Of a stretch of 64,000 nt of DNA, positions 36,420-46,985 are shown piece by piece. The stretch is from Blasia pusilla (lineage: Eukaryota > Marchantiophyta > Marchantiopsida > Blasiales). The notes beneath the pieces are model-generated. The model searched no databases, was not told the origin of the DNA, and worked only from the letters and a program-made list of their open reading frames with translations. The translations under genes were made by a program, and so were the position numbers. Within the stretch, counting starts at the first letter, position 1. Each line of letters opens with the position of its first letter. The stretch spans positions 41,974,001-42,038,000 of the forward strand of contig CM114273.1 in the NCBI GenBank assembly GCA_050084515.1, written 5' to 3'.

Positions 36420-36750
36420 ATCCAGGGTTGACAACCCGTATTACTCACCTAGGCCCGCCTGGCCCACACCTAATCATACACCAAATCCCCTCCTTGCCCC
36501 ACATTCCTCTTGCAACCCCAACTTCCGCCAACCCACATTCTGCCCATATGGGGCTATAATTTTTTCTTGGGCCCGCATCACGCCAACATGGGCAAGGTGT
36601 GGTCCGTGCAAGATAAATGCGGACGGGGAGGGTTGGTTGGGGTACGGTATGGTATAGGATTGGGTGTGGGACTGCATGTTCGTAGACATGTCTAGAAAAG
36701 TCCATCTCATGGATAGATCTTTATGTGCAACCTTGTTCTCAATCCATCTT
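36420..36750. repeat. dispersed GTCCATGGAC-type repeat, copy at 36.5 kb
   Basis: A GC-rich block with GGTATGGTATAGGATTGGG is followed by GACATGTCTAGAAAAGTCCA and TTATGTGCAACCTTG, the end phrase shared by the family. Confidence 0.5.
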
Positions 36751-37300
36751 TTGCCCTTGATTCACCCTAAAGTGGGATTCAAGTTTTAAACATCCCCTTG
36801 GAGACCCTTCCCCTTATAGAGAGTTCTAAGAACATCCATCATCTCCCCATATCCAAAGAATTCCTCTAAGGCTACTTTTGGAGGCCCTCAACCCAAAATA
36901 TCATTCTCATAATTTTAGGCTTCTCATAATTTTAGGCTTTTCATAAGATTTGTATTAATGCATATTTCTGAATCTTTACTACGTTGGAACAAAATTCTCA
37001 CAAGTTTCTCAGTGCAATCTTATTCATCCAATATACATCTAGGGTCTATAAATTATGAATTCAAACATGGAAAATCCCTAAATGCTCGATTAAGTTCCAA
37101 ACTAGGTTGCGATATTCTTGGAAACCTAACTCTTTTGGAGCTTGAGCTCTTCTCAAGTTCTACCTTACATTTCATCATGATCTTTTTAAGTTCTACCTCT
37201 CAACCATCATCTTTTGAGATGTCCATCAAGGCTTGCATCTCACTTCTGCGATTCAAATCTCATCTTTGAAACTTTGACATATTTCCATCCTAATGTGAAT
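36750..37300. other. AT-rich sequence, no assigned gene
   Basis: A frame of 103 codons at 36,958-37,269 (+) has no recognisable domain. I see no other feature. Confidence 0.4.
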
Positions 37301-37339
37301 GTCTTAGAAGTTTGCTGTTCTCCATGTGCAAAATGCCCC

Positions 37340-37800
37340 GCCCCTTGCAATAGGTTATATTAAGGTTGCACAAAAATGGACTTGTTCGTCGAAGGGACTG
37401 ACATGCAAAACAGGTCCGCCTCGTAGGTTTTTCTGTTACACATATCTCCCCTACGGTCTTGGGATGTAAAAACATGTGAAAGCTTGGATTAAGGGTGCGA
37501 GACATGGAATGAATGGGTATACCAATTGCAAGCCTATATAGAACGTATGCGAAGCATAAGGCAGGCTAGCTTGACTTGGTCTAATGCGGACTTAAACCAA
37601 GCCAATGCGGGCTTGTTCGGGCTTGATGCACGCTAGTGTGGGCCAAGAATCTTTACACAGAAATGGACTTATTTGTCCATGGGGTGGATATTCCTAATGG
37701 TCCCCCTCTTGGGTTTTTCTTGTACTAAACTTGTCCATGCGGGCTCAAGACGCAAAAATGGGTGTAGACTAGGAATGAATGGGTGGGCGGGCTACAAGAC
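37340..37800. repeat. dispersed GTCCATGGAC-type repeat, copy at 37.5 kb
   Basis: It starts with AAGGTTGCACAAAAATGGAC, the inverted form of the family end phrase. It contains repeated GCGGGCTT words and TGGACTTATTTGTCCATGGG. Confidence 0.5.
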
Positions 37801-38079
37801 CTTGCTAGACCCGCATCGATCCCATGTGTGTTGCAAGCCTTGAAGCCTACCCTCTTTTGGCCTATGTTGTGCGGATACACATCGCTACACAACATACATC
37901 GCTGGTCACATCTACACCACACAACACCGATCTTCCCCACACACGGATAGATCCACGCATGTACAGAAATCAACTCATACATATACATGGAGATTACACA
38001 ACTGCCCCCCTAGCTAGAAGTTGGATCCTCCCAACTCCAGATAGAAAATATCACAGCTCTCTGACATGACCAACTACCC

Positions 38080-38218
38080 TATACACATCTCGAACACATC
38101 CATCGTCCCGTGGGAACTACATCAAGAGGGGGGTTAGACATGACATATGCCACTCTCGAGAACAACCATCACATACCAACATGGTGGCTACACCCCTCGC
38201 AGATCCACACGACATACA
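38080..38218 (-). pseudogene. PHD finger at the C-terminus of the gypsy polyprotein
   Basis: The frame gives CMSCGSARG, then VCDGCSREWHMSC and LTPLL. After one frameshift VPTGRWMCSRC follows, and a stop comes just after. All eight zinc ligands of a C4HC3 PHD finger are visible with normal spacing and the conserved Trp before the last CxxC pair. It follows the integrase tail (KDHVRNCAPCHL) in the same frame. PHD fingers read histone H3 tails, so in an integrase fusion it could guide insertion to particular chromatin, as chromodomains do in chromoviruses. That role is inference. Confidence 0.72.
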
Positions 38219-38879
38219 CCTCAAGCCTGCAAGAACCACTGCCAAGCTCGGATCCACTGTCCCGTCTACCTTCAAAAGATGACATGGCGCACAATTGCGC
38301 ACATGATCCTTCCAAACCATACCATCCCGTCCCTCCAACATGAGGACTCCGATCAGTAATAGCTCGCACACATGTAGGATCGTGTGCCCTTCAATGACAT
38401 CTAGCGTCGTGGGTGCCACCTGCTGTAAATACACGTAATCTCCAGGATGAAACCTCCTAATCCCCGGACGATAACCTCCTCCATGAATGGTCGCGTACCT
38501 CAATGTATCTCTATGCTGAGCAATAGCTAAGTTCTCAAAGGCCATAGACATAACTCTACGAGAAATCTCCGCCCTCTGAGAACACGCACGCCCATACATC
38601 TGGATCATCAAGATCTAACACCTCCGCCATGTCACGTCGAATGGGTGCAAGTAAATCTGGCTCTCTCCCAAAGAGAAAAAATTATGGTGAAAATGACACC
38701 AAGGATGCCTGCTGACTAAAGCGATAACCCATAGCCAACCATGGTAATTGTAGGTCCCACTCCCTCAACTGTCCCCGCTGCAAGTCATACTTGCGCAATC
38801 CTCTCTTCAACGTATGTACTACTCTCTCTGCTAGCCCATCCGCCTCAAGATTATATCTGGACGTGGTGAGGTGATCTAT

Positions 38880-39472
38880 TAGCGCCTGATCACACTAGGC
38901 CTGAAACTCTCCCTGAACTCGATACCTTGGTCAGACAACATCTCCGCCGGTGCACCAAAATGACTAAGCACACGATCTAGGAACGCATAATCAGTTCCCT
39001 CGCTTGCCTTTTCCGGTAGTGCCACCAACTCTATCCACTTGGAGAAATGCTCCACCATAACCAACACATACCTGTGATGACGCCCCGTCAATGGCAAAGG
39101 TCCCACAAAGTCTAAACTCCACAGATAACCTTAACCCATAATCGGTAAAGGATGTAACTACGGAGTGGAAGAATTGAAGGATGCTCGCACTCTGTCATAT
39201 ATCATACATCTGGCCACAAACTGTTGTACCCCAATATGCATGCCACGCCATCAATACTGAATCTGGAGTAAGCTGTAAATACCCTTCACTCCAAAATGTC
39301 CCAACTCCTCATAGGCATGTCGCACTACACGTACTTGTTGGGAAGGATGAGGTACCACTCGTATCCTACCATCTCCCCATACCCGCAAAATGTGAGTCTC
39401 CTCCCACCTGAACCTCCTAGCTCGCTGTAGGATCGGATCCTGCAGCGAGGAAGCTGATGATAGCCAACACAA
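38880..39472 (-). pseudogene. gypsy integrase zinc-binding and core region
   Basis: The upstream frame has HAYEELGHFGVKGIYSLL, the H2 half of the integrase HHCC module. The core frame has PLPLTGRHHRYVLVMVEHFS, SKWIELVAL and FGAPAEMLSDQGIEF, the strand and second catalytic Asp of gypsy integrases. Frames are broken between the pieces, so it is inactive. Confidence 0.8.
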
Positions 39473-39720
39473 AGATCTAAAGTACTGAAGATCTTTGCAT
39501 GCCCTACCACATCAAAGATCTCCTCAGGAGTAGGCATGGCGTATCGATCTGATCCCGCTTGTTGGTTGATAGAGCGGTAATCTCCACACATCCGCATATC
39601 CGTCCACAAACTGTTACATATCCTTCTTCGCCGCCATGACTATGGCAGATCCATACTCCCCATGTGATAACTGCACAAGTCCTCCCTCCAACAAGTGCTA
39701 ACTCCTGCTTTGAATCAAGA
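39325..39720 (-). pseudogene. gypsy reverse transcriptase, N-terminal part
   Basis: The frame reads RMCGDYRSINQQ, DRYAMPTPEEIFD and KIFSTLDLCVGYHQLP, the fingers and motif A of a Ty3/gypsy RT with the first catalytic Asp in place. Directly after this it jumps to integrase-side sequence, which shows a deletion of the remaining RT and RNase H. Confidence 0.85.
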
Positions 39721-40067
39721 CTCGCTCCATATCAAAATACCTGCATGGTCGACGAAAGATCGGCGTATCACTAGCCAACTCAATCCGTATCCCGGGACCC
39801 TTCAGCGTACCCAAATCTCTCATACTGAAGGCAAAACAATTGAAACCTATGAACTCGCCGTCGCTCTCCTCCTATCAACTTGAGACCTATCACAAGCTTC
39901 CAAGTCTCCATCGTGACATCACTCGGAGAGGACGCAACCTCCGGCTTTGGTTGCTATGTAACAACCCTAGCCACCTCCGCAACAACCACTCCACTCTGAC
40001 CTCCTACATCATGCTCCACATCCAAAAAATAAACATGTGCTACTTTCGCCGCCTTCACACTCTCTGC

Positions 40068-40540
40068 TCAAACAACGTCCCAAGAAGTCCATGGGTGCCT
40101 ATCTCTCCTCGTCTCGCCCCCAACCAATGCATGTACAGACCCTGTAGGCAATGGTCCAACTTGTGGACGTGACGACCTAGATGACACTCGCATCTGTCTC
40201 TGCTCAGCCATACCTAGGCTGACTATCCATGTAAGACAATTGAGGTCCATGGCCTGCCCCAATACCGGTCTCTTGGATGCCTCAGTCATACCTGGCACCG
40301 CCGTAGTACCTCTAGTGAACCCCATGGCGCGCTTGCGCTCATCTGCTATAGGCTCCTCTAATGCTCGGGTCACCTCATCCCAAATCATGCCTCGCCCTCC
40401 TTGACGAAAGGCATCGGATGCTCGGAAGCTCACCAACGTAGGTAAGGCTGCCCTCAAATCCCCCACCCTATTGGCCATCGTCAACGGTGGTCTATCATCT
40501 CACGTCACCACCTGAGATGGACGCCCTGAGCATCCTAGTC
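40068..40540 (-). pseudogene. C5-cytosine methyltransferase, C-terminal part (gypsy copy 1)
   Basis: The frame contains DRPPLTMANRVG, ALPTLVSF, RGMIWDEV, ERKRAMGFTRGTT and LGQAMDLNCLTW. The last two blocks correspond to the region around motifs IX-X of C5 methyltransferases, where LGQAMDLN stands for the LGNAV-type motif X. The same blocks occur in gypsy copy 2 next to clear N-terminal methyltransferase motifs, which is the main support. The N-terminal half is missing here. Confidence 0.65.
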
Positions 40541-40899
40541 CTATCTCACACACATACAAGAGAGGTGCTCCAACGGCCCAACATGAGAAAGATGGCTTGG
40601 GAAAGCCATCTTCCTCCCTTATATAGGGTTGGGAAGAGCCAAAAGGTTCTTCCCCTAAAAATACCTATCCTCTTGGTAACCTATGCGCACAGGTTACCAG
40701 GGACGGGTGACCTGGTCAGCAAGTCACCTGGCTATGAAAGACCTCAACAGGAAAATTGTCAGAAACGACGTTTTTGACATAAAGGACCTATCCTCAAGCT
40801 CATCTGATACCGTGGGACAAAGTTACACTCAAGATAGTTCGCTAGCTCATACGCCCTATCCACGATAGATCGAGGCCTATCGGCTACTCAGATGTGACA
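40541..40899 (-). mobile_element. LTR-like block with TATA box and serial palindromes
   Basis: On the minus strand it starts TGTCACATCTG at 40,899, the start style of many gypsy LTRs. It has a TATA-like CCCTATATAAGGG at 40,613-40,628 and joins methyltransferase sequence at about 40,540. Four short inverted repeats lie at 40,591-40,610, 40,631-40,654, 40,675-40,698 and 40,706-40,728. GGTATCAGATGAGC at about 40,800 resembles a tRNA-Met primer site but would then lie inside the LTR. The end of the LTR is not defined. Confidence 0.4.
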
Positions 40900-40909
40900 C
40901 CTATCGTAG

Positions 40910-41640
40910 GCAAATGTGAGTATATCAAGCATGATGTAGGCCACACACACGCTTGATGCGGGCCAATGTGGGCAGAATAGACTCGATGCATGCCAGGTGG
41001 ACCAGGTTGGAGTGGACCCCATCGACTGGTCGTTGGAGTGAGCGCGAGATGGCGAAGCGCAGGTCTATGTTGTAGGCGGGGGATGGGATGCGGGCCGCAT
41101 GGACATGTCTGTTTCTAGGACGGACATAAGTCTACGGACATGGACTTTATCTGCGTGCAACATTGGGGCCAAAAGTGGGCTTAATACGGGCTAGAAAACA
41201 AATGGCAAGAATCGATGGTGGGTCGCTTGGCTCAAGTGTAGGCTAGTCGAGCCCGAGTCTACGTTGCAAGTGAGGCGGCCTAGATGGGGGAATTGGGGCC
41301 CACATGAACATGTCCGTCTTAGGGCCGGACATAAGTCTATAAGGTTGCACATGAACAAAGTCCGTGTTCATGGACTTTTCCATATGGACCCCACCTTCCT
41401 CTTATTTCTCATTCCTCCTGCTTGCCTTGATGTTCCATACTCCCCCGTTTCTCCCTCTCTCTACCCTTATTGCCTTACTTACCCTACCTTCCACTATCTT
41501 CCATCATGAACTATAAAAATGTTGGTCCCAACTCTTTCAATGTATGTTTGTGGATATGTCCACACTTGTCCATCCATGTCCATTTTTGTATCCATATATT
41601 AACTTTTTACGTAAATCAACAAACATGGACCAAAGTTGCA
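40910..41640. repeat. dispersed GTCCATGGAC-type repeats, cluster at 41 kb
   Basis: GCATGGACATGTCTGTTTC, GGACGGACATAAGTCTACGG and GCGTGCAACATTGGGG are followed by a second set: GAACATGTCCGTCTTAGGGC, GGACATAAGTCTATAAGG and TTGCACATGAACAAAGTCC. The two sets are partial copies in tandem. The surrounding text repeats GCGGGCC words. Confidence 0.55.
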
Positions 41641-41660
41641 AGCTTACACCAATGGCAACC

Positions 41661-41732
41661 AAAATTATATACATATGCTTGTGTACTTTTGGGTAGCTAA
41701 CTAAAAGTACACAAGAGTATGTATATAATTTT
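41661..41732. repeat. 30-bp inverted repeat (long hairpin)
   Basis: Arms 41,661-41,690 and 41,703-41,732 pair with about two mismatches around a 12-nt loop (GGGTAGCTAACT). The arm begins AAAATTATATACATA and ends TTGTGTACTTTT. It lies between the 41 kb repeat cluster and AT-rich DNA. It may be a MITE remnant or a small-RNA precursor-like fold. Confidence 0.9.
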
Positions 41733-42338
41733 AATTAATAATACAAATCTTAATTAATAATCCAGATTCCGACATGTTGCAAGGGGATTTTTTCAAAAAT
41801 ATTCTACTTGCAACTCGTTGGAATGAGACTACTCAAAAAAACAATACATAACACATACTTATCTTTACATTTCACAAAAACTTCTTAGTTTATTTGTTTA
41901 GGGACAAATTTCTTCAATCAACTTTTTGAAAAAAATTATAAGAAATTGATGACGGGTGAGTAATTTATTAGCTGTTAGGTGGACCTAGCCACTTGGCTAA
42001 TCACACTCGTATGACTCATACATAATTAATGCAAGAAAATATTGCCCCCATACTTATTAGAATTTTTACAACTCTACGAGTTGTTTGGAACCTTTTGACA
42101 ACCTTATTAATATGAAGAGCTCGGTGGATAACATAAATCTGCTATACTTGAATTTGAAACTTACGTTTTTGTGCAAATTATCGAAGGCTTTCTAGATTTG
42201 ACGTTTGGATTATTGCGTCCTTGCGTACATGGAGCGCGAGGATTAGTATTATCACTCTTCCCTCTCCCACTTCCAGCGAATCCGATCACACGATCGGTAC
42301 CAGCGTGAGAAGATGAGAATGGACGTGGGGGTGGCTAG
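41733..42338. other. AT-rich sequence downstream of peroxidase C
   Basis: The part nearest 42,300 would be the 3' UTR of peroxidase C. The rest shows no feature I can name. Confidence 0.5.
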
Positions 42339-44794
42339 CTAGCTGTTGATGATCCCACACTGGGCTCGGATCTGGCCTGCAGTTCCGGTGAGGACATCGA
42401 TACTCGAAAGTTTAGTCATAGAGGACTCAAATTGTTCAGTGAACTGGAAAGAATTGGTAAACATATTGACATAGTTCGCTCCTGAGGGTGTACTCTTGAG
42501 CGTGATGTCAGATGAGAAGACTACTTTTCCCTCTTGGACATTTCTGAAGTATGTGTTGTCGAAGGTGTTGTTTACTCGGTCGAATAAGCCCGAGGGATCC
42601 ATGGCGACTTCCGGAGTGAGGTCGCCGAACGGGCACTGGTTCTTCAAGGAGATTGCGAACGTCGGGTCCAGCGTTGGATCCACGCCATTCACAGCGCCGG
42701 GTGCTGTGGAATTGTAAAGGCGCTTTGTAAGGAATAAGCATTGTGCTTGTCCGATTGTGTGCGCTCCTGCATCCAGAGTTCACGCACGAATTTCGACTCG
42801 TGAGAATGCATGAATTACCTGTCTCGCGGATGAAGTCGTCCCATTGATCGCAAGGGTGTAGCACGGGAGATAATCGAAGGGAAAGTCCACAGATCCAATT
42901 AATAACATCTAAAAAAGGAACACTGTAAATTGACCTCAGATCTGTCCGATATTCTCCATCATGATCACAGCCACGAACAGGGCTACAAAAAGACACAAAC
43001 TCATGCGTAATGATGTACAACCACTGCGATATGGAGGACGTTAGAAAATGCTGCAGTCCAATCCTGTTCTTCACTTTCAACTGGAGAACGAGCTGTGTTT
43101 GTAGAGAGTACTGAACATATTTCACGAGAAGAAAGGCTGATATCCATAAATTGAGGTACAGATGTGGGGATTCAGAAATAGACGTATAGCAATATGCGAA
43201 GATAAATTGAAGACGCGCCTGATAGAACGACCATGTCCTTCTCGCTGAGGCCATGGAAAGCAAAGCTCTGAACAAGTTGCGAGTAGTTGAAAAAGGGTGG
43301 TGGTATCGTCAGGAGCGGGTCCCCGGCGAGTGACACGACTCCATCTCGGCGGCCGAGAGGCAGATTCCAGAACACACTTCCGAACGAAAGCTGTAGAGAG
43401 AGACGTTCATGGTTAGAGAGGCACGACTCCTTTCAATCGACACAGCTCCGAAAACTTCACTTCAACAAATCTCATCCAATACGATTGACCTCGTTAAATC
43501 GTGAACGTAGACAACATTTAAGCAGCTACACCTCCGCTCGTGGTCTACACGCATTTCTATCGCTTAGCAGCATGGCGGTTTCCGTAAAGCTAGCTCTCGC
43601 CATTCGACAGCACCCACTTTGTAGGCCTTCCTTGACTCTGATTGTAGATCGTGGACTTACAATGTTGATGCATTCGCGAGCAGCGATAGCAAGCACATCA
43701 GCACACGAGACTCTCCCGGGGCAGTAAGCTTCAACAACTTGCTTCGCACCGTCGATTACATCGAAGCCTCCGAGGCCCACGTTGGCAATAGACTCTACTT
43801 CAGCCGCGTTGCTCGCCGTCGAGCGAATTAAAACGGATCCATCACAGCCCTGCGCGCATAAGGATGTAACGATGATGAGATTCAAGTCCAGCTGATCAGC
43901 CATTCATAAATATATATATATACATATACATATATATATATATATATAGAGCGAGAATAATCATACATTGATTGCAACTCGTGCAAGGTCAGTCAGATAT
44001 CAATAGCAAACGCACCAGAGTGACCGATCTCGAGTATAACTAGTACAGCAGGTTTTCAAAATGAAGCGAATCGAACGCCTTTCCAATTCTATTTTCAGGA
44101 CCTCGAATCTTAAGTTGCACCGTGCCCAACGAAAAATAAGTAACACGCTGAAAGCAAACTATTTGAGTGACCCGGCCACAATCTGAGAGATAATCTGGTC
44201 ACGCGATTGGTTGGGGCCACGCGAAGTACAATTCGTTCCTGGACCGCGTTCAAGTCGTATGGGTACTATACTATTAATTATGTTCATGCGATCCATGAAA
44301 TAACAAGTATGCCTAGAACTTCACGAGACAAAACATAACGTGCAGCAGCGGCAGCACTGAAGCAATTCTAAGACTACCTCGTACTTTCTCAATTATCCTG
44401 TACGTTAATAATGATGATCAACGTTTCATACAGACGTACTACTCCGAAGAAATAACAGCCACTCTCTCAATCCGACCCAATTCAAGACTGTTAACGACTT
44501 AAAGACTAGTCGGGAAAGGAAAAGAGTTGAAGTACCCACTCTCACAAAACAGTCGTGGAAATGGAGACGAAGAAGCTTAGCACAAATCGCTTTATTATGG
44601 AACACGATATCGAGAAGGTAGCTGCGGATTTGATTCACCACTAGAGGGCAGCCCCTTATCAAATAGAAATCCGGCGAAAAACCAAAACTCGTACCGATAA
44701 CAGCTGCAGACGCTGGAGGCGGGGCTGTCAGCAGTACTAGGACGATCACGAGTCCCAGAATGGAGCGGAAAGAGCTCATGTTAGAGGCGGCCAT
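42339..44794 (-). CDS. class III secretory peroxidase C (four exons)
   Basis: Exons on the minus strand are 44,794-44,540, 43,849-43,661, 43,390-43,219 and 42,766-42,339, giving 347 residues. Exons 2-4 have exactly the lengths found in peroxidase B, and exon 1 is one codon longer. Intron 3 again needs a GC donor (TCAG|GCGCGT). A signal peptide covers about residues 1-30. The distal site RLHFHDCF holds His80 and the proximal site GAHTIG holds His208. GCDGS, VSCAD, ARECI and PLGRRDG follow, and the end is CGIINS. Arg replaces Asp in LIRST, as in B. The protein, intron text and pre-ATG sequence resemble B, so B and C are an inverted tail-to-tail duplication. No internal stops are present, and it is likely functional in the wall. 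Confidence 0.92.
43912..43949. repeat. (TA)n/(CATA)n microsatellite in peroxidase C intron 1
   Basis: ATATATATATACATATACAT passes into more TA units. It lies inside intron 1, which is 690 bp here and 314 bp in peroxidase B. Confidence 0.9.
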
Positions 44795-46985
44795 TGGTTA
44801 TGTATCGGCTATCAACCGTACCGGAGAGCGCCGAGCTGAAGATATGAGGTTGCCTGTCCCAAGCTCACAATCCGATATTCAAACCTGCAGTCAAGTCCAA
44901 GAGTGATCGATAATAACATGTGGTTACGATATGAGCAGCCGCTGGATCCAGCGCTATTTACCCGAATCTCATGCAGTCCACGCGGAAACTCCAGAGACTC
45001 CTACCTCAATTCAGTCATCAATTGACAGCGAAAATACAAGTTTCTGCCACGGAATTGAAGTGATGAGCGCTGTACATACTAGTATCCAGAGTCCGCATTC
45101 CCAGTCGTACTCGTCGACACGCATCTCCCAGAGCATTTGTTGTTGTGTTAAACAAACAACAAAGCTCGAATGTTATCTCACTCGTACTGCAGACAGCTGT
45201 AGCCAACATGTCATATGGATTAATGACAGCGAGCTTCAACCAATGATCGGGGAGATCCGGGTTACGAGTAAGGCTAGCCGGTTAAAATTGAGAATTTCCG
45301 ACTAATTTTAAAGCTGCCTACGAAAAACCGGTTGGATTTGAGGACGCTCTTTGTATTTCGTATCTGAAAACCGGTTCAAAAACCGGAATTTCCGTTCCCG
45401 ATTTACCATTCCCGGTAATGTACCGGGTCCCACGAAAAAACTCCCCGAACCCTGGCTTCAACAGCTAAAAGTTCACGTGGACTTTTAGCTGGCGAACACA
45501 ACGAGCATGTCACCGAAGTTCTACATGCTGTCCACTACTACTACAAGTCCACGATTTCCGTGAATATTTAGCGGCTTTCAGCGCAGGAGACTGTTATTCA
45601 CCGTTGATCCTCCTACGGACGCTGCAGGGGTACGGACTGGATGTCGGTCCACATGCAATCAAGCACCGCGCTGCAGAGCGACCGCAAAATGGTTGGTGAT
45701 TGAGGCAAGAGGACTACGACGTGCCCAGTCTCGAATTGAGATTCTATCTAAGTGCAGCAAAACAGCTTCCGAAGTCGGTAACGTAAGCAACTTTACGCAT
45801 TATATTGGACAAAGTGAAGTGCTGTGGAAGGAACCGAACTGGTGGGATTGTCGTGAAAATGTACATGTCATTTTCACGACAAGAGAGTGCCCTTTCAATT
45901 GCAAACACTTTACCTCTTGACGCGTTGCATTTTCAACCAATAGGAAAATTCCCTTTTGAACCCATAAGATTGTTGGAAAGGATTTCAAATAAAATCTCAA
46001 ATTTTTAAAAATTAATCATGAGAGCTAATCGCACGCACGGGCTTCCAATAGTTAGATTAATGATGACATACATACACTTGTTCAATTGATGCAACCAAGA
46101 TGGAAAAGATAGGAGTTTTTCTTAATCATGAACAGCAAAGAGAATTTTTTGTTTGGAAGCTATCGAGGCAAATTAGTTCTACCCAAATTTGGTTATCCCT
46201 AGTACATTACTCAAGTAACTAAAAAAATCATTTTAAGTTTTCTATGGCAAAATTAAATGAGGAGAAGGAGAAGCTTGTTTTGCTAGTAGTTATTCCATTC
46301 TTTTCAAATCTTAAACTCTATTGAAGAAGGGTTCTTTCTTCCACTTATGTTTGGTTTACTAAAGTTTTTGGGATCTTGGGTGTTCTTCCTTTTGTGGACA
46401 TGATTATAGATCCCTATAAAATACGATTGCATACATTGCATTCTTTTTTTTTGAGCAATTTTCGATTACAATATGATCAAAGTGTTCTTCTAGCTTTCTC
46501 CATCTTTTGTTACATCCTCGGCCAAACATTCAGATTTTATTCCTTCATGTCAATAATATATAGATGGCTTCCACTTTCTCCTCACTTCCCTTTTTTTTTC
46601 CAATTTCCTTTGTTATTTTCTCCTTTATAGTCAATTTGGGTGTGTTTGGTCTTGATTCTTGTCCCAATCATCCAAGCACATGATTCTTTTCAAACCACAT
46701 AGGTTTTAAACTTCCTTCTCTATTCATGCTTGTTTTTGTGTACAGATTTATTTTATATCATTTCTTCTCAAATATCTTTCTTAGTTTTTCAATACTTTAG
46801 CTTATTACTATGCCCGTAGTACCTTACCAATATTTTCTATCTCAAAGTATCTCCTTTCAATAATTCTTTATTAATAGTCTCAAGCCGATTTTGTTGATAT
46901 AACTCCTCTTATTATGGCTCTCATCCTAGTAATACTTTCACTTTATTATAATGGTTCGTTATCATATTTCTAATTGATTTTAAAG
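44795..46985. other. upstream region of peroxidase C, then AT-rich sequence
   Basis: 44.8-45.9 kb is GC-balanced and should hold the promoter. From about 45.9 kb it becomes AT-rich and T-rich with no assigned gene. Two hairpins lie here: 45,463-45,490 (AGCTAAAAGT/ACTTTTAGCT, loop with a CACGTG core) and 45,848-45,882 (14-bp arms). Confidence 0.5.
45848..45882. repeat. 14-bp perfect inverted repeat
   Basis: TTGTCGTGAAAATG and CATTTTCACGACAA flank a 7-nt loop TACATGT. It is located at the GC-balanced to AT-rich boundary. Confidence 0.92.

Larger units (their letters stand above)
38065..40540 (-). mobile_element. decayed Ty3/gypsy element with methyltransferase and PHD regions, copy 1
   Basis: On the minus strand, from high to low coordinates, the pieces are: the C-terminal part of a C5-cytosine methyltransferase (40.54-40.07 kb), the first part of the RT (about 39.70-39.48 kb), the integrase zinc region (39.47-39.20 kb), the integrase core (39.11-38.88 kb), the post-integrase tail (38.61-38.22 kb) and a C-terminal PHD finger (38.22-38.08 kb). 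The middle of the RT and all of RNase H are deleted. Stops and frameshifts are frequent. No clear LTR pair flanks it. A purine run GCTAGGGGGGCAG on the minus strand at about 38,010 could be the polypurine tract. Confidence 0.82.

Noticed and set aside
40068-40484. First read as gypsy gag
   Set aside because: Its blocks (MGFTRGTT, LGQAMDLN) match the C-terminal part of the methyltransferase region seen in copy 2, not a capsid or nucleocapsid.
42508-43275. 255-codon open frame on the minus strand
   Set aside because: It runs through exons 3 and 4 and intron 3 of peroxidase C in the wrong frame, and has no independent motif.
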